Part shown: positions 17,114 through 25,888 of the stretch, piece after piece
How the letters are laid out: the number at the start of each line of letters is the position of its first letter
Numbering within the stretch: position 1 is the stretch's first letter
NCBI GenBank assembly: GCA_947628815.1
Contig: CANRBJ010000009.1
Location: 1-60,540 of the forward strand
DNA: 60,540 bases
Direction of reading: 5' to 3'
Origin: an uncultured Clostridia bacterium
GTDB taxonomy: Bacteria > Bacillota > Clostridia > TANB77 > CAG-508
Position numbers and translations under genes: made by a program
The notes under the pieces: model-generated
Seen by the model: only the letters and a program-made list of their open reading frames with translations
What the model was told of the DNA's origin: nothing
The model's database searches: none

Positions 17114-17849
17114 TTGGATATATATTCTCAAAACATTTATGAAATAATTCAAAATGGTAATAAAAAACATATTTTAATTATTTATAATATTTCTTCAAAT
17201 CATTATGTTGGCATAACTGTTCATACAATTGAATCTAAAAATGTTATATATGTCAAATCTATAGACAGATTTATTGATATTAATGATTTGCAAGAATATA
17301 ACAAGACAAATATCAAACGGTTTAGTATATGTTAAGGGCAAATTTTTAAAAGTAAGCAATAAAGACTTTTATAATATATTAAAACTTTTAAAATTATCTT
17401 TAATGAAAAAATTAGATAAAGAAATAGATTATAAAAATATTGAAAGAATCAAATACTTAAAATGGTGTTATGATAAATTATTATTAGATACTACTAATAA
17501 TAATATTTCTAACTTAAAACCATGTTCTATTTGTTGGGTAGATTTTGGACAAAATATTGGATCAGAATTAAGGAAATTAAGACCAGCTATTCTCTGGCGT
17601 TCATCATCTGATAAAAAGATGTGGACTGTAATTCCTCTAAGTAGTAAATGTTATAAAGATAAATATTATTTTCATTGTGATATAACTGGAATACCTTGTA
17701 GTACTGCCAAATTAGAATCTATGTCTAACTTTAGTTATAAAAGAATTAGAGAACCTTTTTTCTATAATAAAAAAATTGCACATCTATCTAAGGATGATTA
17801 TAATAGTATTTTATTAGCATTAAAAAAATATTACACTTTTACTGATTAA
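17114..17849 (+). CDS. PemK/MazF-like toxin gene 2, read through a CGG +1 frameshift
   Basis: Start TTG 17114 with AGGAGG nine bases upstream. Frame 0 encodes 68 residues (MDIYSQNIYEII ... QEYNKTNIK) and meets CGG at 17318-17320, then a stop five codons on. Skipping the C gives GGT TTA GTA, and the frame continues GLVYVKGKFLKV to 17849, for 244 residues in total. The C-terminal half is a PemK/MazF-type domain (ICWVDFGQNIGSELRK, RPAILWRSS, WTVIPLSSK); the N-terminal half may be a second, degenerate copy of the fold. It is preceded by structured RNA B and followed by two copies of small RNA C. It is probably an mRNA interferase. Confidence 0.7.
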
Positions 17850-17864
17850 AATCCAGTCAAAGTC

Positions 17865-17975
17865 TTGACTCTCGTAAAAAAATGTTTTATAATATAATTA
17901 CATTTAATTGTTGCACATCGAAAGATGTGGAAGTTGTTTTTCAAAGACTAGGTTAACCTAGTCTTTGCTTTTTGT
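17865..17975 (+). ncRNA. Small RNA family C, copy b
   Basis: Promoter TTGACT (17865-17870), 17 bases, TATAAT (17888-17893). The RNA has ACATTTAATTGTTGCACAT, hairpin CACAT-cgaaag-ATGTG, and ends in an intrinsic terminator: AAAGACTAGG paired with CCTAGTCTTT and then GCTTTTT (about 17943-17975). It starts 16 bases after toxin gene 2 ends. A complete independent transcript of about 75 bases is expected. Confidence 0.7.
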
Positions 17976-18001
17976 AATAATATTTTTTTATTTGCATATA
18001 C

Positions 18002-18092
18002 TATAATTACATTTAATGTTGCACATTTATATGTGGTTAGTTCGTTTATAAACGCTTTAAAATCCCTCTAATACAGAGGGATTTTCTATTTT
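18002..18092 (+). ncRNA. Small RNA family C, copy c
   Basis: TATAAT at 18002-18007 (poor -35) is followed by ACATTTAATGTTGCACATTT, hairpin CACAT/ATGTG, the CGTTTATAAACG hairpin shared with copy a, and a terminator AATCCCTC-taataca-GAGGGATT with T residues (18060-18087). It lies in tandem with copy b, with a different terminator. Confidence 0.65.
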
Positions 18093-18095
18093 CTT

Positions 18096-18141
18096 GTCGG
18101 AAACTCTCGTAAATCGTTTAATATTTACGAAAGTTTCCGAC
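18096..18141. repeat. Near-perfect palindrome, terminator or recombination site (right)
   Basis: GTCGGAAACTCTCGTAAAT pairs with ATTTACGAAAGTTTCCGAC. It follows the stop codon of the acetyltransferase gene on the minus strand and may simply terminate it, but its arm shares GTCG-AAACT-TCGTAAAT with 10816-10856, so the two could mark the ends of a 7.3-kb element carried by the serine recombinase. Confidence 0.5.
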
Positions 18142-18152
18142 ATATTTACTTT

Positions 18153-18638
18153 TTAACTTTCAAAATAGAATGCTAGCCTTGAATTATCTCTAATATATTT
18201 CTCCTCAAAATTGTTATTTGTAAATTTTTTTATAGTGTTTCGCCAAAATTTTTGAGCTCTTTCATTTTTTACTAATGTTCTAACTTCCCATTTTCCTTTA
18301 TATAACTCAAACATTTCATTTGCCATAAATGTACCTGCTCCCATTTTTCTATACTTATTAAGAATAAAAAATTCAGCTATTTCGTTCATATTTTGTTCAT
18401 TAAATCTCTGTAAAACAAAACCTGCTAATTCATTATCATATTTTAATATATACGGATGCCTATTTTCTTCTTGCCAATATCTTTCAACATATTTACTCAT
18501 TGCATATAATCCAGAATCTAGCATCGTAAATGTCGCTGTTTCATCTTCAAAAAAGCTAAGCTCATATGTATATAATTGCATTAAATTATATATTATATTT
18601 TTGTCTTTTTCGTCGACTTTTACCAAATTAAATTTCAT
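18153..18638 (-). CDS. GNAT family N-acetyltransferase
   Basis: A 161-residue GCN5-related acetyltransferase, which moves an acetyl group from acetyl-CoA to an amine. The acetyl-CoA loop is seen as FFILNKYRKMGAGTFMANEM (about residues 89-108), and the C-terminal strand as FWRNTIKKFTNN. AAAGGTGG precedes ATG 18638 at eight bases. It begins a compact group of small minus-strand genes (acetyltransferase, HAD, Nudix, Sel1, Nudix-GNAT) separated by few bases. The substrate is unknown. Confidence 0.85.
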   Translation of the reverse strand: MKFNLVKVDEKDKNIIYNLMQLYTYELSFFEDETATFTMLDSGLYAMSKYVERYWQEENRHPYILKYDNELAGFVLQRFNEQNMNEIAEFFILNKYRKMGAGTFMANEMFELYKGKWEVRTLVKNERAQKFWRNTIKKFTNNNFEEKYIRDNSRLAFYFES

Positions 18639-18652
18639 TTTCTCTTCCACCT

Positions 18653-19246
18653 TTATTGTAAAATTCCCTTTATATCTTCAATATTATTAAATAATATTCC
18701 CTTTAATCCAATATTATTAGAACTTATTATATTTCTTTCAGTATCATCTACTAAAATTGATTCTTGCTTATTTAAATTATATTTTTCAATTAACTTATGA
18801 TAAATCTCAGCGTTAGGCTTACTTACATTTTCAAAACAAGAAAATACTCCACCATCAGCTATTTGTATTATTTCAAAATTATCTTTAATATAGTTATAGG
18901 TATCTTTTGTTATATTTGAACATAAATATATTTTATATTTCTTTTGTTTTAAAGTTTTATAATATTCTATCATCTCTTGTTTTGGTGGTAACATATATTT
19001 TAAATTATCTTTGCTAAGTATCTGTTCTATTTGAGTTTTATATTTCAGATTTTCTTTAACTAAATATTCTATTAATTCACTATTAGTTATAAATCCATTT
19101 AAGCAATCTTTCCATTTTTGATTGTGAAAAATTATATTGTTCAGTTCTCTTCTTTTACTTTCTTCTATATTTAGTTTGTCCAAATATGTTTTTGGATTAT
19201 AGTCAAGTAACACTCCGCCTATATCAAATATTATATTTCTTATCAT
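18653..19246 (-). CDS. HAD-superfamily phosphatase (class IA), paralogue of the 3177 gene
   Basis: A 197-residue HAD hydrolase with IIFDIGGVLLDY (motif I), YLCSNIT (motif II), VSKPNAEIY (motif III lysine) and SILVDDTERN (motif IV). Like its paralogue at 3177-3794, motif I has Gly in place of the second Asp. The start at ATG 19246 gives the usual N-terminus; the longer frame overlaps the Nudix gene and has no clear site. It is encoded 15 bases upstream of the acetyltransferase and is likely co-transcribed with it. Confidence 0.85.
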   Translation of the reverse strand: MIRNIIFDIGGVLLDYNPKTYLDKLNIEESKRRELNNIIFHNQKWKDCLNGFITNSELIEYLVKENLKYKTQIEQILSKDNLKYMLPPKQEMIEYYKTLKQKKYKIYLCSNITKDTYNYIKDNFEIIQIADGGVFSCFENVSKPNAEIYHKLIEKYNLNKQESILVDDTERNIISSNNIGLKGILFNNIEDIKGILQ

Positions 19247-19286
19247 ATTTATTCTTACTTTCTTTCTTAATTTTTTTATAATATAG

Positions 19287-19775
19287 CTATTTGTCATCTT
19301 TTAATTTATATTCAACATTTAAAATATTTTCTTTTTCATCTACTTGAATATGCATTTTAAAGTTATATTTAGCATCAATTAATCCTTTTATAAAAAATCT
19401 ATCTAAAATCATTATATTAGATAATATTTTTTCTTTTTGTAATAATTCGTTAATTTCCATCCATTCTGATGTATTCTCTTCAAATTCCTGTGGTTCTCCT
19501 TCGCTTTCATTTGTAATAAATACATCAAAATCAAATATTCTATTAGGATATTCTATTATCATTTTTCCCTTATATTTTAAATTTCTGACTTCTAATCCTG
19601 TTTCTTCTTTCATTTCTCTAATTGCTGTTTGTATAGAATTTTCTCCATTTTCAATTTTCCCACCAGGTATATCATAATATCCTGCCTTTTTATTTTTTTC
19701 TTTATATTTTGTAGCTATTACTTTACCATCTTTTATTAAATAGCATCTTACTGCTTTTCTTATAGGTTTTTCCAT
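19287..19775 (-). CDS. Nudix hydrolase
   Basis: A 162-residue Nudix enzyme, which cleaves nucleoside diphosphates linked to another moiety. The Nudix box is complete: GGKIENGENSIQTAIREM followed by KEETGLEV (about residues 37-62). The C-terminal 50 residues have an added strand region (DAKYNFKMHIQVDEKENIL). GGGAGA precedes ATG 19775. The substrate cannot be deduced. Confidence 0.88.
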   Translation of the reverse strand: MEKPIRKAVRCYLIKDGKVIATKYKEKNKKAGYYDIPGGKIENGENSIQTAIREMKEETGLEVRNLKYKGKMIIEYPNRIFDFDVFITNESEGEPQEFEENTSEWMEINELLQKEKILSNIMILDRFFIKGLIDAKYNFKMHIQVDEKENILNVEYKLKDDK

Positions 19776-19833
19776 ACTCTATTTATCTCCCATATAACTC
19801 CTCAACTATCTCATTTTATAAGATGGTTGAATT

Positions 19834-20445
19834 TTATTTTTCAATTTCATTTTCATATTCACTTCTATATTGTTCATATTTAACTTTTGCTCTTGGCAGT
19901 CCTGCATCAACTGCCATTTTTAAATAATATTCTGATAGCCTTAAATTTCTCTCTGTTCCAACTCCATTATAATAAAAATTTGCTCCTAAATCATATATTG
20001 CAGGAAGATGTCCTTGCATCGCACAATCATGTATTAATTCAAATGCTTTATTCTTATCTATTTCAATTTCACCAAAACCAAAATAATAATAAGCTCCTAA
20101 ACAAAATTTTGAAAATGATTGTTTCCTTTGATTTTGTTTTTCCTCTTCAATAAGTTTTAATAATGGTTTGTATGCTTGAATATGTATTTCTCTTGCTTTT
20201 TCTTTATCTTGTTCAACTCCATCTCCAAAATAATAACAAGCACCTACTCCATATGCAGAGCGAGGATCTCCTAACTCTTTTCCTCTTTCATACCAGTACA
20301 TTGCTTTTTCAAAACTTTGATCTGCTCCGTTTTCTTCACTATCATGACTTCTGCCAAGAATATAGCATGCTAGTTTATCTCCTTTTCTAGCTTTCATTTC
20401 TAAATCTTTTAAATCAAATATCATTGGCTTTATTATATTATTCAC
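19834..20445 (-). CDS. Sel1-repeat protein
   Basis: A protein of about 203 residues made of Sel1-like (TPR-type) repeats: ACYILGRSHDSEENGADQS, AMYWYERGKELGDPRSAYG, GACYYFGDGVEQDKEKA, GAYYYFGFGEIEIDKNKA and NFYYNGVGTERNLRL. Such solenoids mediate protein contacts; there is no signal peptide. GTG 20445 is chosen, with AGGTGAG upstream lying inside the end of the preceding Nudix-GNAT gene, so the two are translationally coupled. Confidence 0.85.
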   Translation of the reverse strand: MNNIIKPMIFDLKDLEMKARKGDKLACYILGRSHDSEENGADQSFEKAMYWYERGKELGDPRSAYGVGACYYFGDGVEQDKEKAREIHIQAYKPLLKLIEEEKQNQRKQSFSKFCLGAYYYFGFGEIEIDKNKAFELIHDCAMQGHLPAIYDLGANFYYNGVGTERNLRLSEYYLKMAVDAGLPRAKVKYEQYRSEYENEIEK

Positions 20446-21481
20446 TTTTAGTCTCACCTAATTTCTTTAATAAAATATATCTTTTTATATTTTCATCTTT
20501 TTGATACCATGTCTGTTCTTCATATCCTAAATCTTTTAAATTTCTTAAACTATAAACATTTCCAAAAGTTACTTCTGCAATAATATTACTTATTTCTTTT
20601 TCTCTAGCTCTTTCTTCAAGATATTTTACTAATATTTTCTGTAACCCATATCCTCTATATTCTGGCAATACAATAACTCCGTCTATATCAGCACATTTTC
20701 CTTCTAAATTTGGAATCTTTTGTTTTAATTCTTTCATTCTATTTGATACTGAAAGAAAAATCCAAGCAACCATTTTATTATCTATAAATGCTCCATATAT
20801 TTCACCATCTTTTATAGGGTCATTTAATATTCTTAAATATATTTCTTTTTTAAAAGGTAAGAAATAACCTTTTTCATCTTCTTTAAAGTTATTTATTACA
20901 ATATTTTCAATATTATATATTTCATCAACATCTTGCACAGTACATTTTCTTATTTCTAAATTATTAATTGTAATATATTTAAAAAGATACTTATATTCTT
21001 CTTCGTGAATCAATAATCCTTCTACTCTTTCTTCAACCATTTTTTCTAATTCTTTATAGTAAACATATTTCACCTCTGAAACTTCTTCATCTTCAAATAT
21101 ATAATCTTCTATATATTTATTACATCTTAATAAATATACATATGCATATTCCATATTTTTAGGATTTTTTGTACTTTTTATTGTTGCAATATATTGTAAA
21201 TCTTTTTCTTTTGCTTCAACTCCTAATTCTTCTTTTAATTCTCGTATTGCACCATCTATTACACTTTCTCCTGCTCTTATATGCCCTGCTCCCGAAATAT
21301 CCCAACAATTAGGATCTGATTTTTTACTTGCACTTCTTTTTTGTAATAATAATTCATTTTTATCATTTATAATCCATACATGTGCTGTTCTATGAAAATT
21401 ACCATCTTCATGTGCTTGATTTTTTTCTTTGACTTTTCCAGTTGGCTCGTTATTTTCATCAAATATATCTATATATTCCAT
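20438..21481 (-). CDS. Nudix-GNAT fusion protein
   Basis: A 347-residue two-domain protein. Residues 1-165 form a Nudix domain of the isopentenyl-diphosphate-isomerase-like/YfcD group (HRTAHVWIINDKNELLLQKR; Nudix box GHIRAGESVIDGAIREL then KEELGVE). Residues 175-340 form a GNAT acetyltransferase (IDGVIVLPEYRGYGLQKILV, NVYSLRNLKDLGYEEQ). Fusions of this kind occur in Firmicutes, but the substrate pair is unknown. AAGGAG precedes ATG 21481. It heads the small-gene cluster running down to 18153. Confidence 0.88.
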   Translation of the reverse strand: MEYIDIFDENNEPTGKVKEKNQAHEDGNFHRTAHVWIINDKNELLLQKRSASKKSDPNCWDISGAGHIRAGESVIDGAIRELKEELGVEAKEKDLQYIATIKSTKNPKNMEYAYVYLLRCNKYIEDYIFEDEEVSEVKYVYYKELEKMVEERVEGLLIHEEEYKYLFKYITINNLEIRKCTVQDVDEIYNIENIVINNFKEDEKGYFLPFKKEIYLRILNDPIKDGEIYGAFIDNKMVAWIFLSVSNRMKELKQKIPNLEGKCADIDGVIVLPEYRGYGLQKILVKYLEERAREKEISNIIAEVTFGNVYSLRNLKDLGYEEQTWYQKDENIKRYILLKKLGETKSE

Positions 21482-21610
21482 AATTTTACTCCTTAATCTT
21501 GACAGATTATTATTTATTATTATATTTATATCACAAACTCACAATTTTTCATAGTGTTTTACCAATATTTACAAAACATATTTGTCCTTACATTTGCTTA
21601 ACTAACACAA

Positions 21611-21685
21611 AATTACCAATAAAAATAATGTCAAGAGCGAACGAAGTGAGTGCATTTACTCTTGATATTATTTTTATTGGTGATT
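21611..21685. repeat. 27-bp inverted repeat with 21-base loop
   Basis: ACCAATAAAAATAATGTCAA and the bases around it (21611-21637) pair with 21659-21685 with only two mismatches. The loop holds GAACGAAGTGAGTG. It may be a strong bidirectional terminator or a small inverted-repeat element. The rest of the 21482-22114 gap holds a second hairpin at about 21727-21757 (AACCT/AGGTT flanked by T and A runs) and no gene that I can support. Confidence 0.7.
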
Positions 21686-22114
21686 AAAATTAATTTGCAA
21701 ATTTTATAGGGCAAATTTTCTTATTTTTTTAACCTACAGAAATTTATAGGTTAAAAAATCCTAAAATTTTGACCTATAAAAAATAAGCATCAGTACATAT
21801 CTACCGACACTTAAACAATAAAGATTCTCTATAACTCATTTTAATAAATTTCTTATAACACTTGAAATATCTACATTTATTACATGTCTACAAACCAACA
21901 CAACTTATACCTATTGTGTTTACCATAGACACTCTCTCAAATTTCCTAGTATTTCAAACACTTTGCTTAATTTTCTAAAATTAAAATTATGTGTTTCCAC
22001 TTACCACTTAAACAATTACTTTAACTTTCACATCCAAATTTTGATGTTTTTCTTTGCCATATTTCCCTTTTTGTTCAAAAGTTATAATTCTTGAAACCAT
22101 ATCAAAATTAAGTA

Positions 22115-23491
22115 TTAGCTGTTTTCTTTTAATTGTAGCACTGTCACACACTCCACATGCGATGTATAAGGAAACATATCTACTGGTTGTATTTTGTTTA
22201 TACTATATTTCTCCTCAAGTAGTTTTAAATCTCTTACAAGAGTTGCTGGATTGCAACTTATATAAACCACTCTGCTCGGTGCATATTTTAATATATTTTG
22301 TATAGTCACTCCATCAAGTCCTTTTCTTGGTGGATCTACAAAAATCACATCTGGCTTTGTTTTATTTTCATTTATTATTTTATCTAATACTTTTTCTACA
22401 TCTCCACAATAAAATTTAATATTTTCTACGTTATTTATCTTCGCATTTTCTTTTGCATCTTCTATTGCTTGTTCTACTATTTCTATTCCATAAACCATCT
22501 GCGCTTCTTTTGAAGCAAATATTCCTATTGTTCCAATTCCACAATATAAATCTAAGGCTGTATCCTTTTTTGTTAGTTTTGCAGATTCAATTGCAATATT
22601 ATATAATTTTTCTGTTTGTACTGGATTAATTTGATAAAATGATAATGGAGAAATTTTAAAAGTATATTCTCCTAATTTATCTTCTATATAGCCATTTCCA
22701 TAAAGGATTTTATTTTCTTTTCCAAGTATAACGTTTGTATTTTTAGTATTTATGTTCTTTACTATTGTTTTTATATTTTTAAATTCTTGCAACAATGCTC
22801 TTGTCATTTCTTTTTCTTTTGGTATATCTTTTTCATTTGTAACTAATATACACATTATTTGTTTTGTATGTAACCCTACTTTTATAACAATATGGCGTAT
22901 AGCACCTTTTGTTGTTTTTTCATTATATGCCAAGATGTGGTTTTCCTTCATATATTCAATAATCCATTTAGCAATTCTTTGCGAAATTGTCTGTTGAATA
23001 GCACACTCTTCTATTTCTATTATATCGTGTGTTCTTTCAGCATATATTCCTGTTACTATTTCTCCATTTTTATTATATCCTACTGGATATTGTGCTTTGT
23101 TTCTATAATTAAATGGTTTCTCCATTCCTATTACTTTATTTACTTCTATTTTTTGACTTAAACCTTTATTTACAAGATTTTGTACTATATTTCTCTTTAG
23201 CTCAAGTGTATCTTCATAACGAATATGTCTTAAATTACATCCTCCGCACCTTTTGTATGTATTACAGTCGTTTTCTACTCTACTTTCGGCTGGTAATATT
23301 ATTTGCATTATTTTTCCATACGCATAAGATGTATTTACTTTAACAATTAGTATTTTTACTTTTTCTCCCTTTATTGCTCCTGGAATAAAGATAGTATAAC
23401 CATCTATTTTACTAATTCCTTCTCCCTCACAGCCTTGATCTATTATCTCTACTATATATTCTTTGTTTTTTTCTACTGGTATTGTTTTCAT
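22115..23491 (-). CDS. rlmD: 23S rRNA (uracil-5-)-methyltransferase, RlmD/RumA family
   Basis: A 458-residue SAM-dependent uridine C5 methyltransferase. It has an N-terminal TRAM domain (about 5-65), the iron-sulfur cysteines CNTYKRCGGCNLRH (about 76-89), the SAM-binding DLYCGIGTIGIFAS (about 320), DPPRKGLD, and the catalytic cysteine in YISCNPATL near residue 420. Full length. Firmicutes often carry several paralogues (RlmCD-type, acting on one or two uridines), so the exact target is uncertain. AGGAGA precedes ATG 23491. It is divergent from the LytM peptidase gene across about 115 bases. Confidence 0.92.
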   Translation of the reverse strand: MKTIPVEKNKEYIVEIIDQGCEGEGISKIDGYTIFIPGAIKGEKVKILIVKVNTSYAYGKIMQIILPAESRVENDCNTYKRCGGCNLRHIRYEDTLELKRNIVQNLVNKGLSQKIEVNKVIGMEKPFNYRNKAQYPVGYNKNGEIVTGIYAERTHDIIEIEECAIQQTISQRIAKWIIEYMKENHILAYNEKTTKGAIRHIVIKVGLHTKQIMCILVTNEKDIPKEKEMTRALLQEFKNIKTIVKNINTKNTNVILGKENKILYGNGYIEDKLGEYTFKISPLSFYQINPVQTEKLYNIAIESAKLTKKDTALDLYCGIGTIGIFASKEAQMVYGIEIVEQAIEDAKENAKINNVENIKFYCGDVEKVLDKIINENKTKPDVIFVDPPRKGLDGVTIQNILKYAPSRVVYISCNPATLVRDLKLLEEKYSINKIQPVDMFPYTSHVECVTVLQLKENS

Positions 23492-23606
23492 TATAATTTT
23501 ATCTCCTAAATTTCAAACTGCTTCTATTATACTATCTTTAACATACAATTGCAAATTAAGAATATATTACTCGTCTTTTTAATATACATATTACGAGGTG
23601 TATTTC

Positions 23607-24692
23607 GTGTTTATTAAATCTTTTAAATTAAATAAATCCTTCATTTTGTTTAGTATTATATGTATTTTTATAGTTACTGTTATTATTATCGTTTCTATTA
23701 TGTATCCATTTTCTATACATGCTAATTCAGATTTAATATGGGATAATACTATTTCTCAAGAAACAGAGGAAAAAAAGTATATAAAATGGGTTGATTTTAG
23801 TGTTTGCTATGATGCATTAGATAAAACTTCTAAACTAGATATAAATTCTCATAATAAAGATGAAGATATAAAATATAATTGGATTGAATTACTTGCTTAT
23901 CTTGCTTGTAAGTATGGTGGTAATTTTGATAAATTTAACCAAAAGGATTTAACTTCTTTAACAGATAAGTTAAAAAGTGGCACAACTATGGAAGAATTAA
24001 CTAAAGATTTAAAAAATTACTCTTATTACTATGAGGCATATGACGCTGTATTACATGAATTCATTGGTGAATATGAAGTTGAACAAGCAAAAAATACAGA
24101 ATTAGATGATAAAACTTTTACTACAAAATATGGTATAAAAGCATTTTTACCTATTGCTAAAAATTATAACTTTAGCCATTATGATGACTTTGGAAATGCT
24201 AGGTCCTATGGTTTTAAAAGGGTGCATTTGGGAAATGATCTTATGGGAAGTATTGGCACTCCTATTGTTGCTGTAGAATCCGGCATTGTTGAGGCACTTG
24301 GATGGAATCAATATGGAGGTTGGAGAATTGGTATTCGTAGTTTTGATAAAAAACGTTATTATTACTACGCTCATCTTCGAAAAGATCACCCATATGACGC
24401 TGAATTATATGAAGGAAAAATTGTTAAAGCAGGCGATGTTATTGGTTATCTTGGTATGACTGGATATAGTACAAAGGAAAACGTTAATAATATTAATGTA
24501 CCTCATTTGCATTTCGGAATGCAGTTAATTTTTGATGAATGCCAAAAAGATGGTGTAAATCAGATTTGGATTGATGTTTATCAAATTATTGAATTTTTAA
24601 GAAAAAATAAATCTGAAGTTGTAAGAGAAAATAATGATACCAAAGATTATACAAGAAGATATGATATAATTGACCCTACCATACCAGAATAA
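23607..24692 (+). CDS. Membrane-anchored M23 (LytM) peptidase
   Basis: A 361-residue protein with one N-terminal transmembrane anchor (about 11-33) and an extracellular C-terminal LytM domain. The zinc-binding set HLGNDLMG (His 207, Asp 211), AHL (His 256) and HLHFG (His 290, His 292) is intact, so it should be an active peptidoglycan endopeptidase. GTG 23607 is chosen because GAGG lies eight bases upstream. The membrane-anchored LytM layout is that of SpoIIQ, and a sporulation role is possible but not shown. A terminator follows directly. Confidence 0.85.
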   Translation: MFIKSFKLNKSFILFSIICIFIVTVIIIVSIMYPFSIHANSDLIWDNTISQETEEKKYIKWVDFSVCYDALDKTSKLDINSHNKDEDIKYNWIELLAYLACKYGGNFDKFNQKDLTSLTDKLKSGTTMEELTKDLKNYSYYYEAYDAVLHEFIGEYEVEQAKNTELDDKTFTTKYGIKAFLPIAKNYNFSHYDDFGNARSYGFKRVHLGNDLMGSIGTPIVAVESGIVEALGWNQYGGWRIGIRSFDKKRYYYYAHLRKDHPYDAELYEGKIVKAGDVIGYLGMTGYSTKENVNNINVPHLHFGMQLIFDECQKDGVNQIWIDVYQIIEFLRKNKSEVVRENNDTKDYTRRYDIIDPTIPE

Positions 24693-24722
24693 GGCTTACT
24701 ACTTTTAGCAAGCCTTATTTTT
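24692..24722 (+). terminator. Intrinsic terminator
   Basis: AAGGCTT pairs with AAGCCTT and is followed by ATTTTTAT, right at the stop codon of the M23 peptidase gene. It also lies at the 3' end of ytvI on the other strand. Confidence 0.75.
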
Positions 24723-25815
24723 ATCTATCAAATATTGCTTTTCCCACTCCTTTATCAATTAAACTAGAAAAAATATTTTTAAGTATTATTAATACAATTG
24801 GTCCTACAAACATTCCTAATACACCTATTGTTTTAAACCCTGTATACATAGCAATTAATGTAAAAATTGGATGTATTCCTATATGTTTGCTAACAATTCT
24901 TGGTTCTGCAAGTTGTCTTATAACCGACATTATAATCCAAAGAACAATTATGCAAATAGCAAGTTTTATATCTCCATTAATTCCTGAAATTATTGCCCAT
25001 GGTATCATAGCTGTTCCAGAACCTAATATTGGTAGTGCATCTACAAAACCTATTCCTAGCGCTGAAAGAAGCGGATATTTTATATTTAAACCTATTAACT
25101 TAAAAATGTATAATCCAATTAATGATACTGTAAATGAAATTAGTATTAAGGTAATTTCTGCTTTTAAATAGTTTCCTAAACTAGATATTAACTCTCGCAT
25201 ATGTTTTCCAATTCTTTTTACCCATTCCTTTGGTAAGTGATGTTCTAATTGGTCTAACATATAAAATCTATCAGTACACATAAAGTATATAGCAACTAAG
25301 GAAATTCCCACATATATTGCTATTGTTGGTATTTGTGTTAAAAATTCCATAAGTGATGTAAGAAAGTTTTTTATAAAATTAGATATAGTTCCTATAAAAT
25401 CCCAAATTGAATTTTGAATAACTTCGCTTACATTTTCCGGAATTTTTAATTTTTTAAAATCTATATTTGATATAACATTTTGAATTTGATTATATGCTCC
25501 TTCAATATATGAATTTAAACCTTGTAATAAATTACTTGCCTCATTAATTAATCCCGCAATCCCCCATACTAACAATCCAATTAATAATATAGATACAAAT
25601 ACTAAAACAATAATTGCACTTGTTTTTCTTGTTAATCTTGTCCTTTTATTTACAAACTTAATAAGCGGTTCAATTAGTAATGATATAATGAAAGCTACTA
25701 AAAAGGGCATATAGAATATAGCAAGTTTAAATGCTAAATAAATGCCTAATATTGTAAAAATTAAGACAATAATTCTTTTTGATACTTTTGTCCAATATCC
25801 CATATCAATAACCAT
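24721..25815 (-). CDS. ytvI: YtvI-type AI-2E family permease (sporulation integral membrane protein)
   Basis: A 364-residue polytopic protein of the AI-2E transporter family with about eight membrane segments: IVLIFTILGIYLAFKLAIFY, SAIIVLVFVSILLIGLLVWG, and a C-terminal block including GFVDALPILGSGTAMIPWA, a family signature. The start MVIDMGYW resembles the sporulation-linked YtvI subgroup. AAGGA favours ATG 25815 over 25824. It lies between two terminators, so it is probably transcribed alone. The transported substrate is unknown. Confidence 0.85.
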   Translation of the reverse strand: MVIDMGYWTKVSKRIIVLIFTILGIYLAFKLAIFYMPFLVAFIISLLIEPLIKFVNKRTRLTRKTSAIIVLVFVSILLIGLLVWGIAGLINEASNLLQGLNSYIEGAYNQIQNVISNIDFKKLKIPENVSEVIQNSIWDFIGTISNFIKNFLTSLMEFLTQIPTIAIYVGISLVAIYFMCTDRFYMLDQLEHHLPKEWVKRIGKHMRELISSLGNYLKAEITLILISFTVSLIGLYIFKLIGLNIKYPLLSALGIGFVDALPILGSGTAMIPWAIISGINGDIKLAICIIVLWIIMSVIRQLAEPRIVSKHIGIHPIFTLIAMYTGFKTIGVLGMFVGPIVLIILKNIFSSLIDKGVGKAIFDR

Positions 25816-25825
25816 ATTTTTCATT

Positions 25826-25872
25826 CCTTAAATAAAAATAATAGAAGTAGAAAACTACTTCTATTATTTTAT
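25826..25872. terminator. Bidirectional terminator-type hairpin
   Basis: ATAATAGAAGTAG pairs with CTACTTCTATTAT, flanked by A and T runs. It lies between the end of the CBS-domain gene (minus strand, upstream) and the start of ytvI. Confidence 0.75.
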
Positions 25873-25888
25873 TCATTTTTTTGAATAA

